Both the position numbers and the translations under genes were made by a program. A stretch of DNA of 5,653 nucleotides from Victivallales bacterium (GTDB lineage Bacteria > Verrucomicrobiota > Lentisphaeria > Oligosphaerales > Oligosphaeraceae). The notes beneath the pieces are model-generated. The model was not told the origin of the DNA. It saw only the letters and a list, made by a program, of their open reading frames with translations, and did not search any database. The stretch is from NCBI GenBank assembly GCA_017615955.1, contig JAFZZD010000168.1, positions 1 through 5,653 on the forward strand, in the 5' to 3' direction. Positions 1 to 5,653 of this stretch are shown piece after piece. How positions within the stretch are numbered: the stretch's first letter is position 1; every line of letters starts with the position of its first letter.

Positions 1-10
1 GGAACAGAGC

Positions 11-46
11 CAAAAACAAAAACAGATTTGCCCTAGCCTATTGGCA
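11..46 (-). terminator. Weak terminator candidate after the GntR gene
   Basis: On the minus strand a TGCC/GGCA stem (43-46 with 29-32, loop 10 nt) is followed after six bases by an interrupted T-run (TTTTTGTTTTT). The position, about 50 bp after the stop codon, suits a terminator, but the stem is only 4 bp. The rest of 1-92 shows no gene. A separate 9-bp inverted repeat (52-60 with 98-106) spans the GntR stop codon and has no T-run. Confidence 0.2.
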
Positions 47-92
47 GTCAGTCACTGGAAGATTATCACTCTTGTTTACAGTATATACGCCT

Positions 93-773
93 TTACTTTC
101 CAGTGAAGTTTTTTACAAGATAGTCGTTGGCTTGCTCCAAATGGTCTCGCATGGCCTTTTCCGCGCCTTTTGCATCGCCAGCTTCAATGCAGTCAATCAG
201 ATGTGTATGCTCCTGATAGCATTTTTCAATTGAATCCAAGGTGGGTATTTCCGCAAGCGAGTTCGAGAGGCAGAAGCTGTTAAGCAATATCATCCGCTTG
301 CTTAATATGTCCTGCAATTGGGTGGCGCCACAGTTATTGATGATGATGTTATGGAATTTCAGATCCAGCACATAGAGTTCGCGTATGTGCTTGCATTTGC
401 GGTATTGCTCGCAGCTTTTGCGCAATTCGGAAATGAGCTTCTGCGGTATCTTCTTCCTTCTCATAAGCCACTTCACGGCCAGCGTCTCAAGGGCAATGCG
501 TATTGCCCATATCTCCTGCCCTTCCTGGGACGAAAGCATTTTCACGCGAAAACCGCAGTTCAGGCTCTTGGCCGCAAGACCATCACGCTCAATTCTCTGC
601 AACGCCTCCCGTACAGGCATTGGCGAAACCCCTTTCATCCTGGCTATCTTCTCTATCCCCAGGCGGTCGCCTGGCTTGAAAACGCCATTTGCTATATCGG
701 TGCAAAGAGACTTGTAAACCTCATCGCTTAGGCTTGAGGCGGAATCAATTAAATTAGTGTCGCGTCGTGGCAT
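93..773 (-). CDS. GntR-family transcriptional regulator, FCD (FadR-like) subfamily
   Basis: This is a one-component, DNA-binding regulator that probably responds to a small organic acid or sugar acid. Counting from the start chosen here (226 aa), residues 17-80 form the GntR winged helix-turn-helix. It contains the hallmark PVREAL motif (53-58) followed by RIERDGL. Residues about 85-220 form the all-helical FCD ligand domain. The expected metal-binding set is present: D137 and H141 (in DLKFH), H189 (in EHTH) and H211 (in RDHLEQA). The reading frame extends to an ATG at 854, adding 27 basic residues. I prefer the ATG at 773 because it has an AAGGA ribosome site 7 nt upstream, gives the usual family length, and leaves the A+T-rich stretch as promoter. 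The gene follows the glycan operon on the same strand after a gap. The ligand and target genes cannot be told from the sequence; autoregulation or control of the adjacent operon are both possible. Confidence 0.93.
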   Translation of the reverse strand: MPRRDTNLIDSASSLSDEVYKSLCTDIANGVFKPGDRLGIEKIARMKGVSPMPVREALQRIERDGLAAKSLNCGFRVKMLSSQEGQEIWAIRIALETLAVKWLMRRKKIPQKLISELRKSCEQYRKCKHIRELYVLDLKFHNIIINNCGATQLQDILSKRMILLNSFCLSNSLAEIPTLDSIEKCYQEHTHLIDCIEAGDAKGAEKAMRDHLEQANDYLVKNFTGK

Positions 774-780
774 GATCATG

Positions 781-785
781 TCCTT
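781..785 (-). promoter_or_regulatory. Ribosome binding site deciding the GntR start
   Basis: AAGGA on the minus strand lies 7 nt before the ATG at 773. It is only 1 nt before the ATG at 779, too close to serve that codon. No comparable site precedes the upstream ATGs at 854 or 842. This favours a 226-residue protein over the 253-residue version. Confidence 0.6.
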
Positions 786-805
786 GTCCGTAATAAATTC
801 GCGTA

Positions 806-811
806 AATATA
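806..811 (-). promoter_or_regulatory. Candidate -10 element for the GntR gene
   Basis: TATATT on the minus strand matches the sigma-70 -10 consensus at five of six positions. It would place a transcript start about 25 nt before the preferred ATG at 773. The -35 region around 829-834 (ATACAA) is a poor match, which would suit a weak or regulated promoter. If the gene started at 854 this box would be inside the coding region. Confidence 0.3.
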
Positions 812-832
812 ACCTGCTTTTGTTTTTCTTGT

Positions 833-842
833 ATGACGTCAT
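833..842. promoter_or_regulatory. 10-bp perfect palindrome, possible operator
   Basis: ATGACGTCAT is self-complementary and lies just upstream of the candidate -35 region of the GntR gene. GntR-family dimers commonly bind short palindromes near their own promoters, so an autoregulatory operator is plausible. The palindrome is short enough to arise by chance, and it does not match the classic FadR TGGT-N3-ACCA operator. Confidence 0.25.
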
Positions 843-846
843 GGCA

Positions 847-860
847 ATTTTCATGACAAT
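847..860. promoter_or_regulatory. 14-bp imperfect palindrome, possible second operator
   Basis: ATTTTCATGACAAT pairs with itself at six of seven positions per half. Its centre is 16 bp from that of the perfect palindrome at 833-842, about one and a half helical turns. Two palindromes side by side in the only sizeable intergenic gap suggest a regulator-binding region, but the evidence is position and symmetry only. It also overlaps the upstream, less likely ATG at 854. Confidence 0.2.
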
Positions 861-929
861 ATCAAAGCCAAGAACGCTATTCCCGCAAAGGCAACCTTAG
901 TGGATGCCGCAACCGCGCCCATACAAAAA

Positions 930-3170
930 CTACCGCAGGTCAAACACTACAAATCCCGGAAGCGAGGCCATTCGCACGGCGTCAATCTGGCGTGACAGCT
1001 CGCTGCCGTCCAAGCGACATGGCGTAAGGCCAATGCCTGGCACCAGGCGTTCTCTGCCGCCGACAACATTTATCTGCCGTTGCAACAACGCATTGTATTG
1101 TGCGCTGTTGCCCACATAGTTCATGGGACTGGCAAAGGACAGCCACTTGTTTTTGAGCCAAGCACTCCATTCCTGCCCCACATTCGCCTTTGCAAGCCAT
1201 GGATCGGAATACACCGCCGCTGACACCAGCACCTTGCTCTTTGCAGTGCGGGCTGAATTGATCATCTCGGCAAGCAATGAATTGATGACAGCCACCCTGA
1301 AGTCCTGCCATCTGCCACGACACTCGCCGTCCTTCACATCAGCAGGCCAGTTTGAGCAATTCAATCCAGTGTATTTCTCGAATGCCGCCTTGCATGTAGG
1401 GCAGAAGCAAGCCTCGCTGCCTGGATAGCGTATTCTGTCAAACTGCACACCATCCACATCGTTTTTTGAAACCAGTTCCGCCACCAGCCTGGACAGCAGC
1501 TGGCGGTTTTCCGCGTTTGCTGGGCAGAGCCATTTCAGCGGCTTGCCCATGGCATCCACCTGCAAGCGTCCTTCAGCACGCCATCTTGCCACAAGCACAT
1601 CTGGTGCCTCCTCCACATCCAGGCAATTCATCCAGGCATGCACTGCAATGCCCAGTTTATGGCAAGCCGCAGTGCATTCTGGAAGGCCATTGCCCGCACT
1701 CACAGGCACAATACGACTTTCATACGCGGCGAAATGCGGCGCCGCCGCGTACGGCAGCACCAAATTGTATTTGCGCGCCGCTAGGAGCGAAACCGTGGCT
1801 GGCCAGCCACGGCCTGGCAGCCCATTGGGATATTTGCACCACACGCCACGCAATTCGCCACGCCGCATCTGCGTCTTGCCACCGGTATTTACGGCTATGC
1901 TCTGCCTCGCCTCGCGACACTGGGCAATGCAATCTGTATATTTTCCAGCATTGAATGCGCCCTGCGCATTGTTTAATCTCGAAGCCGACTTTGACTTGGC
2001 ATCAGCACTCTGCATTGAATACCAACTTCCTGCCTCCTGCAAACAAGTGTAGGCGGCGTTGCGCTGTATGTCTGGCAGAAAATGAGACAGCACGGCAAGC
2101 CAAAGCAGACCGCCCTTATCTGGTTCCTGGTTAAGATAGGTATGCGTCATCCAGAAGCCTGAGTTGCTCTCTATCAGCGCGGGTTTTCCTATGAACTGCT
2201 GTGCGCTGTCCGCCCACACGGCAACAACACGGTTGCTGGCTGGCAATGATTCCACAGCAATGAAAGACGAGGCGGCGTGTCTGCTGGCTGGCACATTCGG
2301 CAGCAATTTTCCCACTGGCACAAGCCAACCCAGGCTCCTGCCTCCTTCTAGTTGCGTATATTTGCCAGTAGGCGTGCCCATCTGCGCAGCCAAACGTGGA
2401 GACAACGCATGGAAAAGCCCAGCCTTGCATCCGCCACGCATACAGGAAATCAGGGTATTGGTCTGCTCATTGTCCAATGCATCAGGATATGGCACCAGCA
2501 GCATCCTGTAAAGGCGCAGCGTGCTGTACGCCAAATCACCTTCGTCAATTACCGCCACGCGAAGCCCCTGCCCAACCAGCGCATCATTCAGGTTCTTGGC
2601 GGCACGCACCGCCGCCCTGCCCTGCTTCTCACTGCCAGAGGGACGCAGCAATGCCACACTCGCATTGGGCCGTATGAACTCTGCCTGCGCCAAGTTTATC
2701 CGCGACAAGCCAGCGGCGCCTTTCCACATCACCAAGCGCAGCACATTGCAATTCTGCCAACTGGCCTCGCCGCCACCCTCCTTTCTGAAGTCCGTCTTGG
2801 GGATAAATATGTCCTGCCATACGCCATTGGCACCAACTTGATAATCGGCAGAATACCAGACATTGCCTGAACGAACGTATACCGAATACTGGCTCACATT
2901 CTCCAGATTCTGGCATCTTATACACAACTTTAGACCAGAATTCTGGGACAAATCCATGTTTATTGGAATGTCCCATGATGCGCGCTTGCAATCAGGCGAA
3001 GCCGTAAACACGCAAGATAAATCCAAGCCGCGCTGGCCATTGCCAAAATCCCGCGGCTCCTGCACATTGGCTACGCCGCCTGGACGAGCCGTCGCGGCAG
3101 CCCTGCGCATATCCACAGTCTGCCCCCACAAGACGCAGAAAAGCAAAGATATAATTAGAAACAATCTCAC
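930..3170 (-). CDS. Secreted GHL10-family (DUF187-like) glycosidase with N-terminal sandwich-like and middle accessory regions
   Basis: This is a 746-residue exported protein, probably acting on a polysaccharide in the periplasm or outside the cell. Residues 1-16 form a Sec signal peptide (R2, then a hydrophobic run) with likely cleavage near LWG/QT. Residues about 30-168 are rich in aromatic and alternating hydrophobic residues, resembling a carbohydrate-binding-type beta sandwich. Residues about 171-368 look like an alpha/beta domain of the glutamine-amidotransferase-like or trimerisation type often found in glycosidases. A helical linker follows (370-430). Residues 436-746 are a GHL10-type TIM barrel: RGVW (441-444), HAWMN (511-515), DGVQFDRIRYPG (573-584) and a closing GFVVFDLR strand at the C-terminus. 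Carboxylates D573 and D578 are candidate active-site residues. A CFCPTC cluster (588-593) follows the DRIRYPG motif. The start is GTG, overlapping the glycosyltransferase stop by 4 bp. The substrate is unknown, and the two N-terminal domain assignments are tentative. Confidence 0.88.
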   Translation of the reverse strand: MRLFLIISLLFCVLWGQTVDMRRAAATARPGGVANVQEPRDFGNGQRGLDLSCVFTASPDCKRASWDIPINMDLSQNSGLKLCIRCQNLENVSQYSVYVRSGNVWYSADYQVGANGVWQDIFIPKTDFRKEGGGEASWQNCNVLRLVMWKGAAGLSRINLAQAEFIRPNASVALLRPSGSEKQGRAAVRAAKNLNDALVGQGLRVAVIDEGDLAYSTLRLYRMLLVPYPDALDNEQTNTLISCMRGGCKAGLFHALSPRLAAQMGTPTGKYTQLEGGRSLGWLVPVGKLLPNVPASRHAASSFIAVESLPASNRVVAVWADSAQQFIGKPALIESNSGFWMTHTYLNQEPDKGGLLWLAVLSHFLPDIQRNAAYTCLQEAGSWYSMQSADAKSKSASRLNNAQGAFNAGKYTDCIAQCREARQSIAVNTGGKTQMRRGELRGVWCKYPNGLPGRGWPATVSLLAARKYNLVLPYAAAPHFAAYESRIVPVSAGNGLPECTAACHKLGIAVHAWMNCLDVEEAPDVLVARWRAEGRLQVDAMGKPLKWLCPANAENRQLLSRLVAELVSKNDVDGVQFDRIRYPGSEACFCPTCKAAFEKYTGLNCSNWPADVKDGECRGRWQDFRVAVINSLLAEMINSARTAKSKVLVSAAVYSDPWLAKANVGQEWSAWLKNKWLSFASPMNYVGNSAQYNALLQRQINVVGGRERLVPGIGLTPCRLDGSELSRQIDAVRMASLPGFVVFDLR
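1793..1812. repeat. 20-bp perfect palindrome inside the glycosidase gene
   Basis: CCGTGGCTGG is followed directly by its exact reverse complement, with no spacer. It encodes GRGWPATV (about residues 453-460) at the start of the TIM barrel. It is GC-rich and could fold as a tight mRNA hairpin. The codons fit the protein, so it may be coincidental. Confidence 0.9.
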
Positions 3171-4183
3171 TGAACCAATTCCTCCAGAAGGCTGGCAGTC
3201 ACCTGTGCACGCTTTTTCCAGTTCAATTGCATGGCACGCTTACGGCCAGCCTCCACCAGTTCATGCCTCAAAGCAGCACTGTCCTGTATCTTTTTCATGG
3301 CGGCGGCAAGGGAGGAGGCATTGCCAAGTTCAAAGTCCAACCCTGCACCACCAGCCGTTTCCATCAAGGCGGGAATATTGCTGTGTATCACAGGTGTTGC
3401 CGCCGCCATTGCCTCCAGCACTGGCAGACCGAAGCCCTCCACAATGGAAGGCATTATCAAGGCTAGTGCATTGTGGTATAATGCAGGCAGTTTTGCATCA
3501 GACACTCTTCCTAGCCAGATTATGCGCTGGGGAAAGCGCTTTATTATAGCAAGCAATTCGCTACATTTCCAGCCAATTCTGCCAGCAAGCACCAGTTTTG
3601 CGCCCCAATCCTTTTGCAAAAACGCAGAAAGCAATGTCATCAGCCCCTTTTTGGGCTCAATGTTCCCCACAAACAGGAAATAAGGACCTGCAACTGGCAC
3701 AGTCTCCTCCGATTTTGCAAACTCGTCATAGTCCACCCCAAGAGGCGCAACTTCAACTTTCGCTTTCGGGAAAAGCCGTTTCACCTGCGTTGCAACATAA
3801 GCAGTGGAGACTATGACCTGCGAGGCGCGTCTTATGCTGGATGGCAGCAAGGCACGCATCTGAAGCAAATTGCGACAAGAGCACAAGTCTGGATGCGTTA
3901 GCGCAATCACATCATGCACATTCAGCAAATATGGTCGCCTGCACAAAAGCGGCGCAGTATAAGCCATGGCGTACAAGGCACCATATTCCATGAATGGAAG
4001 CACACACTGCTGCCACAACATGCGGCAAGCAGGCTTGCTTTTCAGCCCACCGCCACGGCACAGTTTTGCACTTGGCAATAGTTGCAACAACTCCTCCGCT
4101 TCACGGCGCACAGCACGCTGCACGCCAGATTCGGGGTTGCGCACCACAGTGGCGTCCAGCAAAATGTCAGCCTTGCGCTCCAT
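3167..4183 (-). CDS. Glycosyltransferase family 4 (GT-B fold), surface polysaccharide type
   Basis: This cytoplasmic or membrane-associated enzyme transfers a sugar from an activated nucleotide donor to a growing glycan. At 338 aa it is slightly short for GT4. The N-terminal half has the first Rossmann strand ILLDATVV (7-14), a SGVQR turn (19-23) and the typical HDV motif (90-92, then THPDL). The C-terminal half starts with FLFVGNIEPKKG (169-180) and contains the donor-binding EX7E motif, E249 and E257, within PSIVEGFGLPVLEAM (245-259). PVIHSNIPALME (264-275) follows as usual. The pattern resembles mannosyl- and rhamnosyltransferases of O-antigen clusters, but the donor cannot be read from sequence. 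The ATG at 4183 overlaps the H-protein gene by 17 bp and lacks a clear ribosome site. A TTG at 4162 with AAGG 8 nt upstream is an alternative start, losing seven residues. Confidence 0.95.
   Translation of the reverse strand: MERKADILLDATVVRNPESGVQRAVRREAEELLQLLPSAKLCRGGGLKSKPACRMLWQQCVLPFMEYGALYAMAYTAPLLCRRPYLLNVHDVIALTHPDLCSCRNLLQMRALLPSSIRRASQVIVSTAYVATQVKRLFPKAKVEVAPLGVDYDEFAKSEETVPVAGPYFLFVGNIEPKKGLMTLLSAFLQKDWGAKLVLAGRIGWKCSELLAIIKRFPQRIIWLGRVSDAKLPALYHNALALIMPSIVEGFGLPVLEAMAAATPVIHSNIPALMETAGGAGLDFELGNASSLAAAMKKIQDSAALRHELVEAGRKRAMQLNWKKRAQVTASLLEELVQ
3181..3185 (-). promoter_or_regulatory. Ribosome binding site for the GTG-started glycosidase gene
   Basis: GGAGG on the minus strand lies 10 nt before the GTG at 3170, inside the last codons of the glycosyltransferase gene. 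It supports the GTG as a true start. That start also yields a normal signal peptide beginning with a basic residue. Confidence 0.6.
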
Positions 4184-4538
4184 TCAAAAAGGCATCATAT
4201 TCCTCTTTTGTCATTAGGCCTGCTACAGGCACTGCATCCTTTACACGGCAAATCCAGCCAGCGCCTTCAGGCTGCTCATTCAACAGAGATGACTTCTCTG
4301 ACAGGGCAGCATTCCCCTCCTGCACAACGCCACTCACAGGCGAAATCAACTCCGTGGCGGCCTTCTCTGATTCCAACACGCACAACAGACCGTCAATCTC
4401 CAGGCGGCTGTCCTTCTCTGGCAATTCCACAAAGCAGATTTCTCCAAGTTCATCTGCCGCAAACTGCGACATTCCCACTGTTGCAATGCCCTGCTTATCA
4501 ATTTCCACCCACAGGTGTTCCTTGCTGTAAAGTTTCAT
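4167..4538 (-). CDS. gcvH: Glycine cleavage system H protein homologue (lipoyl carrier)
   Basis: This 123-residue protein is close to the full length of GcvH, which carries the aminomethyl group between GcvP, GcvT and Lpd on a lipoylated lysine. Family signatures are clear: YSKEHLWVEI at the N-terminus (4-13), VGMSQFAADELGEICFVELPE (21-41), the lipoylation hairpin ESEKAATELISPVSG (56-70) with K59 as the acceptor, NEQPEGAGWICRVK (87-100) and a C-terminal helix TKEEYDAFL (110-118). The usual ESVKA is ESEKA here. No gcvT, gcvP or lipoate ligase/synthase gene is visible. Instead it overlaps an O-antigen ligase-like gene by 41 bp and a glycosyltransferase gene by 17 bp. It may be an ordinary GcvH carried in an unrelated operon, or a dedicated carrier for another reaction. 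The fold and lipoyl site are secure; the partner is unknown. Confidence 0.92.
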   Translation of the reverse strand: MKLYSKEHLWVEIDKQGIATVGMSQFAADELGEICFVELPEKDSRLEIDGLLCVLESEKAATELISPVSGVVQEGNAALSEKSSLLNEQPEGAGWICRVKDAVPVAGLMTKEEYDAFLNGAQG

Positions 4539-5653
4539 TTTTACTTCCTTTGTATTCGTTTATAGCAATTACAATGGCGATGCCAATCCAAATCCAGCGT
4601 TTGCTGAGGACATCGTCCCACAGCATGCTTCCGAAAATTGCGCTAATCCAGCATAATGCCAGCAGATTTCGTCTTGGCACATAAACGAGATAGAACAGCA
4701 TAAGCAGCATTGCAGGGACACCAAACAGCGTTGCCAGATTGAGGTATTCGCAATGGGGATCCATATAACTGCAAAAGCCGCCCAAATCTTTCTCGGAATT
4801 GTAGAATCTAAGCGTCTCGGCTGCACTTTGCACATTGACGCACTGTGGATAAAGTTCGTGCAATTGCTCCACACTGCGGCCCAATGGCCTTATTGTTTTA
4901 TGGTGCCATCCTTTAAATATCCCCTCCTTTATTTCCCAATCATCGCCGCTCAGCATTCTGAAATATGCGCTCTGGTGAATGTTGTACATGCCTGGCTGGG
5001 TGTTTATGAATGGAAAATCCCCTTTTAGCGGGAAAGTGACAAATAGCACCGTGATTTCAAAGACGCAAATCACCAGCACCAGCGCAGTCAATGCCAGACT
5101 TTTTGCCCATTTCTCCCCAATCAATCTGGATATTTGGCTAGCAAAAATAAACAGCAGCACACCAAGATAAAGAATACCGTGCTTGCTCATGGTGCTGGCG
5201 ATAGGCAGCAGATTTGCGCCTAGAAGCAGGAAATACGGCCACTTGCGCCTGGCCTCATCAAGCCCAGCCGCCACCAGCAATGCCCCCAATGCACAGTATG
5301 GCGCAGCCAGATTCGGATTGCCGAATGTGAATGAATAGCGCCTGGCAAGGAAAGGCATGCTGCTTTCCTCCATCTTGCCATACACTTCCCAGAAAAGCGG
5401 GCTGGTCTCCTTATTGAACACATACACAACTATGTCAAATAGCCAGCACAGCAAAAAAGCCGCCAAAACAACGGCGCCCAGGCACAGCATCTGCCTCTTG
5501 GTCAAGGGAAACGCCCTGTAGAAAAACAGCAGCAAAGCGCAGTACAGAAACACGCACCATTCGTATATGTTCGCAAAAAAAGCACCGCCAGACACTATGT
5601 GAAGCAGTGTGCTGACTAGTCCCCACCCTAGAAACATCAGCAGAAAACGGTCC
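4498..5653 (-). CDS. O-antigen ligase/polymerase-like membrane protein (Wzy_C type), N-terminus cut by window edge
   Basis: This polytopic inner-membrane protein is of the WaaL/Wzy type, which joins or polymerises lipid-linked glycans on the periplasmic side. The frame is open to the window end: five codons precede the ATG at 5637 with no stop, so the gene almost certainly continues upstream. The visible part starts too close to the conserved core for a complete family member. Counting from that ATG, hydrophobic spans lie at about 3-42, 49-74, 107-126, 133-147, 154-170, 180-202, 300-320, 325-340 and 347-360. Family landmarks are FGNPNLAAP (105-113), TMSKHG (149-154), a large hydrophilic periplasmic loop (about 203-298) and DPHCEYLN (293-300) with the conserved histidine H295. 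The family usually has SRG/SRA where this protein has SKH. A hydrophilic tail ends the protein and overlaps the H-protein gene. Ligase and polymerase cannot be told apart from sequence. Confidence 0.85.
   Translation of the reverse strand, partial: DRFLLMFLGWGLVSTLLHIVSGGAFFANIYEWCVFLYCALLLFFYRAFPLTKRQMLCLGAVVLAAFLLCWLFDIVVYVFNKETSPLFWEVYGKMEESSMPFLARRYSFTFGNPNLAAPYCALGALLVAAGLDEARRKWPYFLLLGANLLPIASTMSKHGILYLGVLLFIFASQISRLIGEKWAKSLALTALVLVICVFEITVLFVTFPLKGDFPFINTQPGMYNIHQSAYFRMLSGDDWEIKEGIFKGWHHKTIRPLGRSVEQLHELYPQCVNVQSAAETLRFYNSEKDLGGFCSYMDPHCEYLNLATLFGVPAMLLMLFYLVYVPRRNLLALCWISAIFGSMLWDDVLSKRWIWIGIAIVIAINEYKGSKNETLQQGTPVGGN
4544..4550 (-). promoter_or_regulatory. Strong internal ribosome binding site for the H-protein gene
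   Basis: AAGGAAG on the minus strand lies 5 nt before the ATG at 4538, inside the coding sequence of the upstream membrane protein. It confirms that the 41-bp overlap is real and not caused by choosing too early a start. Confidence 0.75.

Noticed and set aside
7..18. Lipoprotein lipobox around the cysteine in the glycosidase leader (nominal residues 8-12)
   Set aside because: The residues before C12 are L-L-F, which does not fit the usual small-residue pattern at -1 of a lipobox; a signal peptidase I site is more likely. Positions given are protein residues of the 746-aa product.
318..731. A 137-codon plus-strand open frame opposite the GntR gene
   Set aside because: It is antisense to the conserved winged-helix and FCD coding sequence and resembles no known family.
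855..929. Possible intrinsic terminator for the glycan operon just after the glycosidase stop
   Set aside because: The minus strand here has GC-rich words and a repeated GGTTGC but no convincing stem followed by a T-run, so read-through into the GntR gene cannot be excluded.
2234..2293. A 12-bp direct repeat (TGCTGGCTGGCA at 2234-2245 and 2282-2293)
   Set aside because: Both copies encode a short PAS-containing stretch of the glycosidase and reflect similar codon choice; nothing else marks it as mobile or regulatory.
2863..3549. A 228-codon plus-strand open frame spanning the end of the glycosyltransferase and start of the glycosidase
   Set aside because: It is wholly antisense to two well-supported genes, shows no recognisable domain and has low-complexity His/Pro/Ser-rich content typical of a shadow frame.
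4082..4684. A 200-codon plus-strand open frame opposite the H-protein gene
   Set aside because: It lies across three minus-strand genes with clear family motifs, and its own translation is rich in Ser, Pro, Gln and His without any motif.

Overview
All five protein-coding genes in this window lie on the minus strand, so the text follows transcription from right to left. The window suggests a Gram-negative bacterium of moderate GC content. The reasons are an O-antigen-ligase-type membrane protein, a secreted GHL10-type glycosidase with an N-terminal sandwich-like region, and an FCD-type GntR regulator. The secreted GHL10 protein with a CxCxxC cluster makes me think of the Planctomycetes-Verrucomicrobia-Lentisphaerae group, but that is an impression and not a demonstrated placement.

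Region 3167-5653 is a tightly packed glycan-type operon. It begins, cut by the right window edge, with the C-terminal part of a polytopic O-antigen ligase/polymerase-like protein. Its last 41 bp overlap the start of a small glycine-cleavage H-protein homologue (lipoyl carrier). The last 17 bp of that gene overlap a GT4-family glycosyltransferase, whose stop codon overlaps the GTG start of a secreted GHL10-family protein by 4 bp (GTGA). Four genes in three successive overlaps imply one transcript and coupled translation. Three of the four fit surface polysaccharide synthesis or processing. The lipoyl carrier does not obviously fit and is the most unusual feature here.

Region 774-929 is the only sizeable intergenic gap. 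It is A+T-rich near the regulator and holds a candidate -10 box and two small palindromes that could be operators. Region 93-773 encodes a GntR/FCD transcription factor. I prefer its internal ATG at 773 over the upstream ATG at 854. Region 1-92 is non-coding, with only a weak terminator candidate. I saw no RNA genes, CRISPR arrays or insertion sequences. A perfect 20-bp palindrome sits inside the glycosidase gene.
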